Source: Rhizobiaceae bacterium (GTDB lineage: Bacteria > Pseudomonadota > Alphaproteobacteria > Rhizobiales > Rhizobiaceae). From it: DNA of 12,683 bases. Location: NCBI GenBank assembly GCA_028865845.1, contig JAGWJK010000034.1:1-12683 (forward strand), given 5' to 3'. Below, piece by piece: positions 1 to 5,608 of this stretch. Each line of letters opens with the position of its first letter. Position 1 is the stretch's first letter. The position numbers and the translations under genes were made by a program. Below the pieces are notes generated by a model. It did not search any database, was not told where the DNA came from, and was given only the letters and a program-made list of their open reading frames with translations.

Positions 1-19
1 GGGGAGTACGCATATCCAT
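1..19 (-). CDS. sdhD: Succinate dehydrogenase membrane anchor subunit SdhD, N-terminus only (partial)
   Basis: Only the first six codons lie in the window; they read M-D-M-R-T-P, which matches the start of rhizobial SdhD. An ATG occupies 17-19 and a Shine-Dalgarno-like GAAGGG (28-33, minus strand) sits 8 bases upstream, overlapping the sdhC stop codon. It follows sdhC after a gap of only 12 bases, the usual sdhCD order, so the two are co-transcribed and probably translationally coupled. SdhD is known to pair with SdhC as the hydrophobic anchor that binds haem b and ubiquinone in complex II. A second ATG at 11-13 is in frame but lacks the better-placed ribosome site. The call rests on the position after sdhC and these few residues. 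Confidence 0.8.
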
Positions 20-31
20 GAGAAATACCCT

Positions 32-427
32 TCAGAGCCGGATGGCGATGCCGATGATCCAGACCAGCACGGTCAGACAGAGCGAAGCGATGATCGTCGC
101 CTTGGCAACCTTGGTCGAGAATTCCTTGTCGAAACCATAACCCAGGTCCCACATGAAATGACGGAAGCCGCCAAGCATGTGGTGCAACAGGGCCCAGGTG
201 TAGCCGAGCAGGATGATCTTGCCGATGATCGACCCCATGATCCAGTTGACCAGGTCGAAATAGCCCTGACCCGTGGCGGCGGCGATCAACCACCAGGCGA
301 CGAGAATCGTGCCGAAATAAAGCGCCCCGCCGGTGATGCGGTGGACGATCGACATGACCATGGTGGGAATGGGCTTGTAGATTTGCAGATGCGGCGACAA
401 GGGCCGGTTTTGTGTGACGTTCGCCAT
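32..427 (-). CDS. sdhC: Succinate dehydrogenase cytochrome b556 subunit SdhC
   Basis: Membrane anchor of complex II (succinate:ubiquinone oxidoreductase), 131 residues, the normal family length. The N-terminus has the family signature RPLSPHLQIY (residues 8-17), followed by S27 and R30 in SIVHRITG, the region that contacts ubiquinone in the family. The second signature, LHHMLGGFRHFMWD (81-94), contains H83, the expected axial ligand of haem b. Three membrane helices are visible at roughly 27-50, 61-85 and 107-129. The ATG at 425-427 has a GAGG ribosome site just upstream. The gene begins the sdhCD(AB) operon, which runs off the left end of the window. With SdhD it holds the SdhA/SdhB catalytic part on the inner membrane and links the TCA cycle to the respiratory chain. 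Confidence 0.97.
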   Translation of the reverse strand: MANVTQNRPLSPHLQIYKPIPTMVMSIVHRITGGALYFGTILVAWWLIAAATGQGYFDLVNWIMGSIIGKIILLGYTWALLHHMLGGFRHFMWDLGYGFDKEFSTKVAKATIIASLCLTVLVWIIGIAIRL

Positions 428-734
428 CAGAACCTCGCGGCGTTACGATACGCTTCGATCCCGGATGCTTCCGGGGCAACGCACGTGGGGGAAGTGCTGT
501 GTGCGTTGCATCAATTGCGACCATTAATCACGTAAGGCCATGTCGACAAGCACAATTGCTGTCTGCCTCGAATTTAATCGATTCGGGTCGTAACGCTTTT
601 GGCGAGTGGGCGCGAACGGCATTCTCCAATAGGCTACCAGGCGCAATTTTCCCGCCTTCCGAGTGGACTTAGGATCGCTCTTGCGGCACTGTGCTCTTCA
701 TAATTCGTTAAGGATTTGGAGCTCGGGACGAACC
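428..734. other. Divergent intergenic region between sdhC and the His-rich exported protein gene
   Basis: About 300 bases without a convincing gene. It separates two divergent start codons, so it should hold two promoters. It is visibly more AT-rich than its surroundings around 550-600. That part contains the 8-base palindrome AATCGATT (576-583) within a short inverted repeat with CGAAT/ATTCG arms (569-585). I could not find a clearly spaced -35/-10 pair for either gene; the best sdhC candidate (TTGTC near 545-549 on the minus strand with an AT-rich stretch 17 bases downstream) is weak. Short open frames cross the region but lack ribosome sites and family features. Confidence 0.6.
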
Positions 735-1154
735 ATGGCGCAGCATCTTTTGAAGGCAGTCACGCTCGTTTTGGCAGCCGCCGCTGTTCTTGCCCCGCTC
801 TCGGTTTCAGCGGGCGATTATCGTGATGATCGTGATCATCACCACGGGCACAAGCCGTTCCGCCACTATGGTCCGGTTTCCCTGCGCCAGATTTCCTGGC
901 CCCAGCATGAAACGCAGGCGCGAGATATCAGGATCGTCCTTCCCGAGGAGCGACGCGCCGGTAGCGGCGACACCTATGCGGGAAACACCAGCGTCTATCA
1001 GGCTGATGGCGGAACCTACGTGCTGGCGGATGGCTATTCCATTTACCGCACCGATTCTGCGCCACAACTCAGGCCGAAAGCCAAAGTCATCGATTTGAGG
1101 CTCGCCCGCAGCGCCTGCTCCTATGAAATGGGCGTCTGCGTGATTCGCCCCTGA
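735..1154 (+). CDS. Small exported His-rich protein of unknown function
   Basis: 139 residues; I do not recognise the family. The N-terminus (MAQHLLKAVTLVLAAAAVLA) is a typical Sec signal peptide with cleavage likely near residue 26 (VSA-GD), so the mature protein should be periplasmic or secreted. It opens with a charged His/Asp-rich stretch, DYRDDRDHHHGHKPFRHYG (about 28-46), which could bind metal; that is inference. The middle is Gly/Tyr-rich and polar (GDTYAGNTSVYQADGGTYVL). The C-terminus has two cysteines five apart, CSYEMGVC, which could form a disulphide in the periplasm. The ATG at 735 was chosen because it begins the signal peptide and has GGGA at 725-728; a GTG at 663 would put 24 polar residues in front of it. 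The gene is divergent from sdhC and ends 6 bases from the convergent methyltransferase gene. Confidence 0.75.
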   Translation: MAQHLLKAVTLVLAAAAVLAPLSVSAGDYRDDRDHHHGHKPFRHYGPVSLRQISWPQHETQARDIRIVLPEERRAGSGDTYAGNTSVYQADGGTYVLADGYSIYRTDSAPQLRPKAKVIDLRLARSACSYEMGVCVIRP

Positions 1155-1160
1155 CATCAG

Positions 1161-1811
1161 TCATTTCGCGGAGAAGCGCCAAACCGTCGTCTTTTTGACT
1201 TCACTGTCCTCCAGCGCCCGCGTCACCGGCACCTGATAGGTGGCGCATTGCTCAAGGCGATCCTTGGGCAGATAGGCGCGACCCGGATCCCCGACGAGAA
1301 CGACACGGCCAGCTTCGGCCAGCATCCGGAACCACGGAACAAGACGATCGGCGAAATCGCGATCGTAAAACACGTCGCCGGCGAGGACGACCTCGGCATC
1401 GATCATTCGACCGATGAGATCTTCCCCGATGAAATCGAGCGCCGTTGCGTTTTCGGCAGCGTTCAATCGCACCGCCGTCCCGGCCCATGGATCGATATCG
1501 GCGGCAAGCACATGGCTGGCGCCCGCAAGCCTGGCTGCAATCGCCACAAGCCCGGAACCGCTGGCGAAATCAAGCACCGTCTTGCCTGCGACCTCGCCGG
1601 GATGATCGAGGATATAACGAGAAAGCCCCTGCCCACCAGCCCAGGCAAAGGCCCAGAAGGGCGGCGGCAAGCCAATCTCTTCAAGTTCATCCTCGGTCTT
1701 CAGCCAGAGATCATGCGCCCCGTCCGCCAGATGCAGCCGGATTTCCGGCACATGCGGCGGCACGAGGATACTGGTGTTGGCGCGGATGAAACTTTGCGGA
1801 TCGGTCTTCAC
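1161..1811 (-). CDS. METTL20-like protein-lysine methyltransferase (ETF-beta / L7/L12 type)
   Basis: A 216-residue SAM-dependent methyltransferase of the seven-beta-strand class. Motif I is DFASGSGLVAIAA (81-93), the acidic SAM-ribose loop is AADID (104-108), and the hallmark DVFYD (146-150) is the signature of the METTL20/METTL21 lysine methyltransferase group. The upstream PPPFWAFAWAGGQGLSRYIL (49-68) is also typical of METTL20. Known work on the Agrobacterium homologue showed methylation of lysines in both electron transfer flavoprotein beta and ribosomal protein L7/L12; transfer of that substrate range to this protein is inference. I place the start at the GTG 1809-1811 because GAGGA lies 4 bases upstream and the product then begins MKTDPQSFIRANT, as in relatives. 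A GTG at 1854-1856 overlaps the EVE stop as GTGA, adding 15 residues, but has no ribosome site. Last gene of the minus-strand block. Confidence 0.88.
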   Translation of the reverse strand: MKTDPQSFIRANTSILVPPHVPEIRLHLADGAHDLWLKTEDELEEIGLPPPFWAFAWAGGQGLSRYILDHPGEVAGKTVLDFASGSGLVAIAARLAGASHVLAADIDPWAGTAVRLNAAENATALDFIGEDLIGRMIDAEVVLAGDVFYDRDFADRLVPWFRMLAEAGRVVLVGDPGRAYLPKDRLEQCATYQVPVTRALEDSEVKKTTVWRFSAK

Positions 1812-1815
1812 ATCG

Positions 1816-1820
1816 TCCTC
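1816..1820 (-). promoter_or_regulatory. Ribosome binding site deciding the methyltransferase start
   Basis: GAGGA on the minus strand, 4 bases before the GTG at 1809-1811. The alternative upstream GTG (1854-1856) is preceded by a C-rich sequence with no purine-rich site, so this element favours the shorter protein. Confidence 0.55.
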
Positions 1821-1852
1821 GAGCCCAAGACCCTGGATCAGGCGGCAAGATT

Positions 1853-2284
1853 TCACGCGAGGGGATTATCGAGTTCGCCCATGCGGCAGACTTCGAGCCA
1901 TTCGTCATCCGTTACCGGCTGCACCGAAAGCCGCATCGAGGTGACGAGCGACATCTGCGCAAGCTTCGGATTGGCCTTGATATCCTTCAGCGATACCGGC
2001 TTCGGCATGTCGCGCACCGCCCGGATATCGACGCAATCCCAGCGCGGATCGTCCTTGGCGGTTGAATCCTGATGCGACAGCGCGCAGACCTCGACGATAC
2101 CGACGATCTCCAATCCGTCATTGGAATGGTAGAAGAAACCCTTATCGCCGATCTGCATCGCCCGCATGTTGTTGCGCGCGAGATAGTTGCGAACGCCGGT
2201 CCATTCGGTGCCCTTCTCGCCGGCGTCTTTCTGCGCCTGCCAAGACCAGGAGGCCGGCTCGGATTTATAAAGCCAATGCGCCAC
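1853..2284 (-). CDS. EVE domain-containing protein (THYN1-like)
   Basis: 143 residues, essentially one EVE domain over its full length. The family start WLYKSEP is at residues 4-10, followed by W28-x-G-V-R-N-Y and a long run of typical residues (YLARNNMRAMQIGDKGFFYH). The C-terminal half carries KPVSLKDIKANPKLAQM and the SMRLSVQPVTDDEW segment. EVE is a PUA-like fold known to recognise modified bases in DNA or RNA in some proteins; the target of the short bacterial stand-alone forms is not established. The start is GTG at 2282-2284 with GGAGG at 2293-2297, inside the end of the yciI-like gene, which stops 3 bases before this start; translational coupling is likely. In this conserved context I read it as a housekeeping gene rather than a defence gene. 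Confidence 0.93.
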   Translation of the reverse strand: MAHWLYKSEPASWSWQAQKDAGEKGTEWTGVRNYLARNNMRAMQIGDKGFFYHSNDGLEIVGIVEVCALSHQDSTAKDDPRWDCVDIRAVRDMPKPVSLKDIKANPKLAQMSLVTSMRLSVQPVTDDEWLEVCRMGELDNPLA

Positions 2285-2287
2285 GAC

Positions 2288-2581
2288 TTACGCCTCCGGA
2301 TTGTTGAAGACCCAGTTGAACGGCTGGACTTCGACGCTCTCGAACAGGCCGGCCTTGGTATAGGGATCGGAATCCGCAATTGCCTTCGCCGCTTCGATGT
2401 TCTCGGCGCTGACGATGACCAGGCTGCCGCACGGCTTGCCCTCAGCGTCAAGGAAAGGCCCTGCCATCTTTAGCGTACCCTCGGCGTTCAGCTTGTTCAG
2501 GTGCTCGACATGAACGGGACGCGTCTCGATGCGGACATTCAGGTGACCCGGCTTATCCTTGCAGACAAAAGCAAACAGCAT
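2288..2581 (-). CDS. YciI-like protein (YCII domain)
   Basis: 97 residues, the full length of a single YCII-domain protein of the dimeric alpha/beta ferredoxin-like superfamily. Visible family features are the N-terminal beta strand MLFAFVCKDKPG, the ETRPVHVEHL segment with its conserved histidines (H24 and H27), GPFLD, and the C-terminal DPYTKAGLFESVEVQPFNWV. Histidine and aspartate in this fold are thought to form an active-site-like pocket, but no substrate is known for most members. The ATG at 2579-2581 has GGGAG at 2592-2596, 10 bases upstream. It lies 66 bases after the toxin gene and 3 bases before the EVE gene. In related genomes I would expect it close to gpsA; here the toxin-antitoxin pair intervenes. 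Confidence 0.92.
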   Translation of the reverse strand: MLFAFVCKDKPGHLNVRIETRPVHVEHLNKLNAEGTLKMAGPFLDAEGKPCGSLVIVSAENIEAAKAIADSDPYTKAGLFESVEVQPFNWVFNNPEA

Positions 2582-2647
2582 TGGTTTTATTCTCCCATGA
2601 AATTCAAGAGTATCGGCGGTGATGGATAAAGCGTTACGCGCCGCAGG

Positions 2648-3082
2648 TCACCATGTTTCTGCGCGCATCGGATTGACGATATCGAGACCCCAGAAGTCCG
2701 CCTCGTTGTTCGTCGCGATAATGCATTCATTCGCAATGGCGACCGAGGCGATCAGCATGTCCATCGGGTCTCGCTGCCGCCCCACCGCCCGGCCTTCCGC
2801 CATGAGCTGCGCCCAGACCAATGCCGCCTGTTCGTCGAAGGGAAGAATACGGCCTGCGAAATAGGTGAGAGGCCCCTGCGCCCCGAAAAACCACGCTTCG
2901 AGCTCATCTCGCTTACGCCCAGCCGGCTTTATCAGGATGCCGCGTTGAACTTCGGCGATCGTGGAAGCTGCAATCCATAGATCACCGTTGATCTGGCCTT
3001 TCAGCCATCTGGCAAGATCGGGTGAGGGCTCAGGCTTGGTCGCATTGCTGATGATGTTGGTATCCAGCAAATAGCGCTTCAC
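2648..3082 (-). CDS. PIN-domain ribonuclease toxin, VapC/FitB-like
   Basis: 144 residues forming one PIN domain, a Mg-dependent RNase that usually cuts tRNA or rRNA when freed from its antitoxin. The catalytic acidic residues are in the expected order: D7 in YLLDTNIIS, E44 in STIAEVQRG, D108 in DPMDMLIASVA, and D129 in TNNEADF. The spacing and the LLDTNIIS start fit the FitB-type branch of the family. The start is GTG at 3080-3082, overlapping the antitoxin stop as GTGA, a common arrangement that ties toxin translation to the antitoxin. All catalytic positions are intact, so the toxin looks functional. The RNA target cannot be read from the sequence. Confidence 0.93.
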   Translation of the reverse strand: MKRYLLDTNIISNATKPEPSPDLARWLKGQINGDLWIAASTIAEVQRGILIKPAGRKRDELEAWFFGAQGPLTYFAGRILPFDEQAALVWAQLMAEGRAVGRQRDPMDMLIASVAIANECIIATNNEADFWGLDIVNPMRAETW

Positions 3083-3378
3083 AGATCGATCTCGCGCACT
3101 TTGCCGCGGACACGTTCAAGATCGAGATCTGCTCCAACAAGGGGCGAATTACGCAGCCAATCATACACGCCACCCTTGGTCGGCGTCTCTTCAGAAATTG
3201 CCTGTGTCAGCACGTCCCGAATATGCGTTGCATCGGCCCCACCTGCAGCCAGCCGCCGGGCAAGCGCTCTGATCAACGCACGATCTTCATCGCGCCCCAA
3301 TACCTCGAAGCGAGCTAGGCCACGCTCTTCGAGACGTGAACGATAGTTTTGAATTGCGCGTTTCTGGGAAGTGCTCAT
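3079..3378 (-). CDS. Putative antitoxin partner of the PIN toxin
   Basis: 99 residues directly upstream of the toxin and overlapping it by 4 bases. The protein is rich in Arg, Glu, Ala and Leu; the segment KRAIQNYRSRLEERGLARFE looks like a basic beta-strand/helix DNA-binding start, followed by helices around LIRALARRLAAGG, and a C-terminal tail (YDWLRNSPLVGADLDLERV) that could wrap the toxin. I cannot assign it firmly to the ribbon-helix-helix, AbrB or Phd families, so the antitoxin call rests mainly on gene order, size and the adjacent operator. The ATG at 3376-3378 is chosen because GGAGG lies 5 bases upstream; an in-frame TTG at 3433-3435 would read through the palindromic operator and is unlikely to be used. 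Confidence 0.8.
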   Translation of the reverse strand: MSTSQKRAIQNYRSRLEERGLARFEVLGRDEDRALIRALARRLAAGGADATHIRDVLTQAISEETPTKGGVYDWLRNSPLVGADLDLERVRGKVREIDL

Positions 3379-3383
3379 TGCGG

Positions 3384-3388
3384 CCTCC
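3384..3388 (-). promoter_or_regulatory. Ribosome binding site deciding the antitoxin start
   Basis: A perfect GGAGG on the minus strand, 5 bases before the ATG at 3376-3378. It is stronger than the sites of the downstream toxin, which relies on overlap with the antitoxin stop. This would give the antitoxin the higher translation rate expected in such modules. Confidence 0.7.
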
Positions 3389-3392
3389 GACC

Positions 3393-3406
3393 TATTACCG
3401 GTAATA
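3393..3406. promoter_or_regulatory. Probable toxin-antitoxin autoregulatory operator (14-base perfect palindrome)
   Basis: TATTACCGGTAATA is a perfect 14-base palindrome located 15-28 bases upstream of the antitoxin ATG. A second, imperfect arm, CCAGTAAT (3410-3417), repeats the half-site in inverted form with one change, so two operator sites may overlap. Toxin-antitoxin complexes of this kind usually repress their own promoter by binding such palindromes. It overlaps the candidate -10 box, which fits repression; the binding itself is inference. Confidence 0.65.
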
Positions 3407-3431
3407 TATCCAGTAATAACCCGCCGTTCAA
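3403..3431 (-). promoter_or_regulatory. Candidate promoter of the toxin-antitoxin pair
   Basis: On the minus strand TTGAAC (3426-3431) and TATATT (3403-3408) are separated by exactly 17 bases. The -10 matches the sigma-70 consensus at 5 of 6 positions and the -35 at 4 of 6. The -10 overlaps the operator palindrome. The promoter lies entirely in the 62-base gap after gpsA, so the module can be transcribed on its own. Confidence 0.5.
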
Positions 3432-3440
3432 GCAACCGGC

Positions 3441-4430
3441 CTATTCCGTCGTAATCGGCCGCGTCATCAATTGCTCAATGGCAGTCGGGATGTCCAGGCT
3501 GCCGTCGATGATGGCCGAAACCGCTTCCGTAATCGGCATGTCGACACCCAGACCCTGGGCGAGACGCGCTGCCAGCGAGGCAGCATGGGCGCCTTCGACG
3601 AGATCGCCATGCGAAGGGTCGGCGGTTTCACCGCGGCCGAGTGCGATGCCGAAGCGCAGGTTGCGCGATTGGTGGCTAGTCGCGGTCAATACCAGATCGC
3701 CAAGACCGGAAAGCCCGCGCACCGTTTCCGCCTTACCGCCCTTGGCGGAGACGAAGCGCGACATTTCGGCAAGGCCGCGGCTGATCAGAGCGGCCCGCGC
3801 CGAATCGCCGATACCCCTGCCCTCGACGATGCCGCAGGCGATTGCCAATACATTCTTCAATGCGCCGCCGAGCTGCACACCGATGCGGTCGGAAGAGGCA
3901 TAGAGCCGGAACGTGCGGCCGGATAGCGCCTCGGCGAGCCGTTCGGCCACGGCCATATCGGCTGCCGCAATCGCCATCGCCGTCGGCAATCCCTTGGCGA
4001 TATCGGCAGCAAACCCCGGTCCGGAGAGAACAGCAATCGCATGGTGCGGCAATTCCCGCTCCAGCATGTCCGTCAGGAGATCGCCGGAGACCTTGTCGAT
4101 GCCCTTGGCGCAGGTGACGACCACGGCGTCGGGGGCGAGATAGGGGCCATAGCGGCGCGCTGCATCCGCCTGCGCCTGCGACGGCATCGCGAAAAGCACG
4201 ATACCCGCACCTGAAATCGCATCCGGCTCAGCGGAGAACTGCAGCGCATCCGGGAGCTGGATACCCGGTAGCGCCGCATCATGCACGCGATCGGCATTGA
4301 GATCGACGATCAAGGCGGCGTTCCGGCCGATCAGTGTCACTTCGCTCTTGCCCGTCAGCGCTATGACCGCTGCGAGCGCGGTGCCGAAGGCGCCGGCGCC
4401 GATGACGACGATCCGTTCATTGCCGCTCAT
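3441..4430 (-). CDS. gpsA: NAD(P)+-dependent glycerol-3-phosphate dehydrogenase
   Basis: 329 residues, standard length. It reduces dihydroxyacetone phosphate to sn-glycerol-3-phosphate, the backbone precursor of membrane phospholipids, in the cytoplasm. The N-terminal Rossmann fold starts with [13 protein letters not shown] (8-20). Further family blocks are AMPSQA (81-86), CAKGID (107-112) with K109, [20 protein letters not shown] (135-154), GALKNVLAI with the catalytic lysine K192, and [20 protein letters not shown] (238-257). The SGPGFA loop has Gly where many relatives have Ser or Thr; the catalytic residues are intact, so I read this as a normal variant. The ATG at 4428-4430 overlaps the tsaD stop as ATGA, so the two genes form one operon with coupled translation. 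Confidence 0.97.
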   Translation of the reverse strand: MSGNERIVVIGAGAFGTALAAVIALTGKSEVTLIGRNAALIVDLNADRVHDAALPGIQLPDALQFSAEPDAISGAGIVLFAMPSQAQADAARRYGPYLAPDAVVVTCAKGIDKVSGDLLTDMLERELPHHAIAVLSGPGFAADIAKGLPTAMAIAAADMAVAERLAEALSGRTFRLYASSDRIGVQLGGALKNVLAIACGIVEGRGIGDSARAALISRGLAEMSRFVSAKGGKAETVRGLSGLGDLVLTATSHQSRNLRFGIALGRGETADPSHGDLVEGAHAASLAARLAQGLGVDMPITEAVSAIIDGSLDIPTAIEQLMTRPITTE

Positions 4431-5524
4431 GCTTTTGCTCCCCGTTTTCCGTGCCCGAGGACCGTCTCAGCCTTCTGATCGAGCGGCCAGCGCGACCGCG
4501 GTTGCACGTCGAGATCATCGGACGCGACGCCGTTGGCCATCCGTTCCAATCCTGCCCAGGCGATCATGACGGCGTTGTCCGTACATAGGTTCAAGGGCGG
4601 GGCAATGAAGCGGAAGCCATTTTGATCGCAGAGATCCTGCAGCGTCCGGCGCAGTTCGAGATTGGCTGCGACCCCGCCGGCGACCACCAAAGCCGGCTTT
4701 TCCGCCGTCTTCGGAAATTCCGTTTTAAAGCGCTGCAGGCCTCGGCCGATACGGTCTTTCAGCGTCCGCGAAATCGCTTTCTGGAACGAGGCGCAGATAT
4801 CGGCGATATCCTGCTCCGTCACCGGCGCAATCGCCGTCGCTGCCTGGCGCACGGCGGTCTTCAGCCCGGAAAAGGAAAAATCGAGCCGGCTTTCACCGAC
4901 GAGCGGCCGCGGGAAATCAAACCGATCGGCATTACCCTTTCGGGCCGCGGCCTCGACGGCAGGGCCGCCTGGATAGGGCAGTCCCAGAAGCTTTGCGGTC
5001 TTGTCGAAGGCCTCGCCCAGCGCATCGTCGATGGTGGTTCCCCAGCGCTCGTACTCGCCGACGCCGCGCACCAGAATCAGTTGCGTATGGCCGCCGGAGA
5101 CGAGCAGCATCAGATAGGGAAAGGTGAGACCATCCGTCAGCCTTGCCGTCAGGGCGTGACCCTCTAGATGGTTGATGGCATAGAGCGGCTTGCCTGCCGC
5201 CTTGGCGATCGCCTTGCCGGTCATCAGACCGACGAGCAGCCCACCGATCAGCCCCGGTCCCGAGGTCGCCGCGATCGCATCGACGTCTGCAAGCGACACA
5301 TTGGCGCGTTTCAACGCTTCGTCGATAAGCGTATCCAGCGCTTCGACATGCGCGCGGGCGGCGATCTCCGGCACGACGCCGCCATAAGCGCTGTGTTCGT
5401 CGAGTTGGCTCAGCACGACATCGGAGCGGACCATGGCGGTGCCGTCGTCAAGGCGCTCGACGATAGCCGCGGCGGTCTCGTCGCAGCTTGTTTCGATGCC
5501 GAGAATACGAAGAATGGACGCCAT
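4427..5524 (-). CDS. tsaD: tRNA N6-adenosine threonylcarbamoyltransferase TsaD
   Basis: 365 residues, the usual bacterial length. TsaD, with TsaB and TsaE, transfers the threonylcarbamoyl group from TC-AMP to A37 of ANN-decoding tRNAs (t6A). Sequence evidence: the ASKHA-fold start [17 protein letters not shown] (7-23); the metal-binding histidines H119 and H123 in [20 protein letters not shown] (141-152); the [12 protein letters not shown] block (215-226); [13 protein letters not shown] (280-292); and the third metal ligand D316 in [12 protein letters not shown]. All are intact. The ATG is at 5522-5524; no strong ribosome site is visible upstream. It is divergent from hemC, sharing an 84-base interval, and overlaps gpsA by 4 bases. 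Older annotations call it glycoprotease Gcp, a name that does not describe its function. Confidence 0.97.
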   Translation of the reverse strand: MASILRILGIETSCDETAAAIVERLDDGTAMVRSDVVLSQLDEHSAYGGVVPEIAARAHVEALDTLIDEALKRANVSLADVDAIAATSGPGLIGGLLVGLMTGKAIAKAAGKPLYAINHLEGHALTARLTDGLTFPYLMLLVSGGHTQLILVRGVGEYERWGTTIDDALGEAFDKTAKLLGLPYPGGPAVEAAARKGNADRFDFPRPLVGESRLDFSFSGLKTAVRQAATAIAPVTEQDIADICASFQKAISRTLKDRIGRGLQRFKTEFPKTAEKPALVVAGGVAANLELRRTLQDLCDQNGFRFIAPPLNLCTDNAVMIAWAGLERMANGVASDDLDVQPRSRWPLDQKAETVLGHGKRGAKA

Positions 5525-5566
5525 GGAAGCCGTTCGTTGCCTGTTGGTCGATTGCGATGAAGCGGA

Positions 5567-5595
5567 AATATGGTTACGGGAACTGTCGGTAACAA
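5567..5595 (-). promoter_or_regulatory. Candidate tsaD promoter in the tsaD-hemC divergent interval
   Basis: Minus strand TTGTTA (5590-5595) and CATATT (5567-5572) are separated by 17 bases, each matching the sigma-70 consensus at 4 of 6 positions. This would start the tsaD transcript roughly 35-40 bases before its ATG. A weaker plus-strand pair, TTGGTC near 5544 and AAATAT near 5566, could serve hemC and overlaps it. Only 84 bases separate the two start codons, so both promoters must be in this interval. Confidence 0.3.
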
Positions 5596-5608
5596 CGGAT
5601 CAAAGCGG

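Noticed and set aside
1248..2072. Long open frame (274 codons) on the plus strand across the methyltransferase and EVE genes
   Set aside because: It is antisense to two genes with clear family motifs; its translation has no recognisable domain and it lacks a ribosome site. High-GC codon use readily creates such shadow frames.
1853..2284. EVE protein as part of an antiphage defence island
   Set aside because: EVE domains do occur in defence systems, but here it is a stand-alone protein coupled to yciI-like and lysine methyltransferase genes with no nuclease or McrB-type partner; the nearby toxin-antitoxin pair is a separate transcription unit.
5570..5608. Upstream in-frame ATG for hemC adding 13 residues
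   Set aside because: HemC proteins normally begin a few residues before FRIGTRGS, matching the ATG at 5609, and the upstream ATG overlaps the candidate promoter elements.
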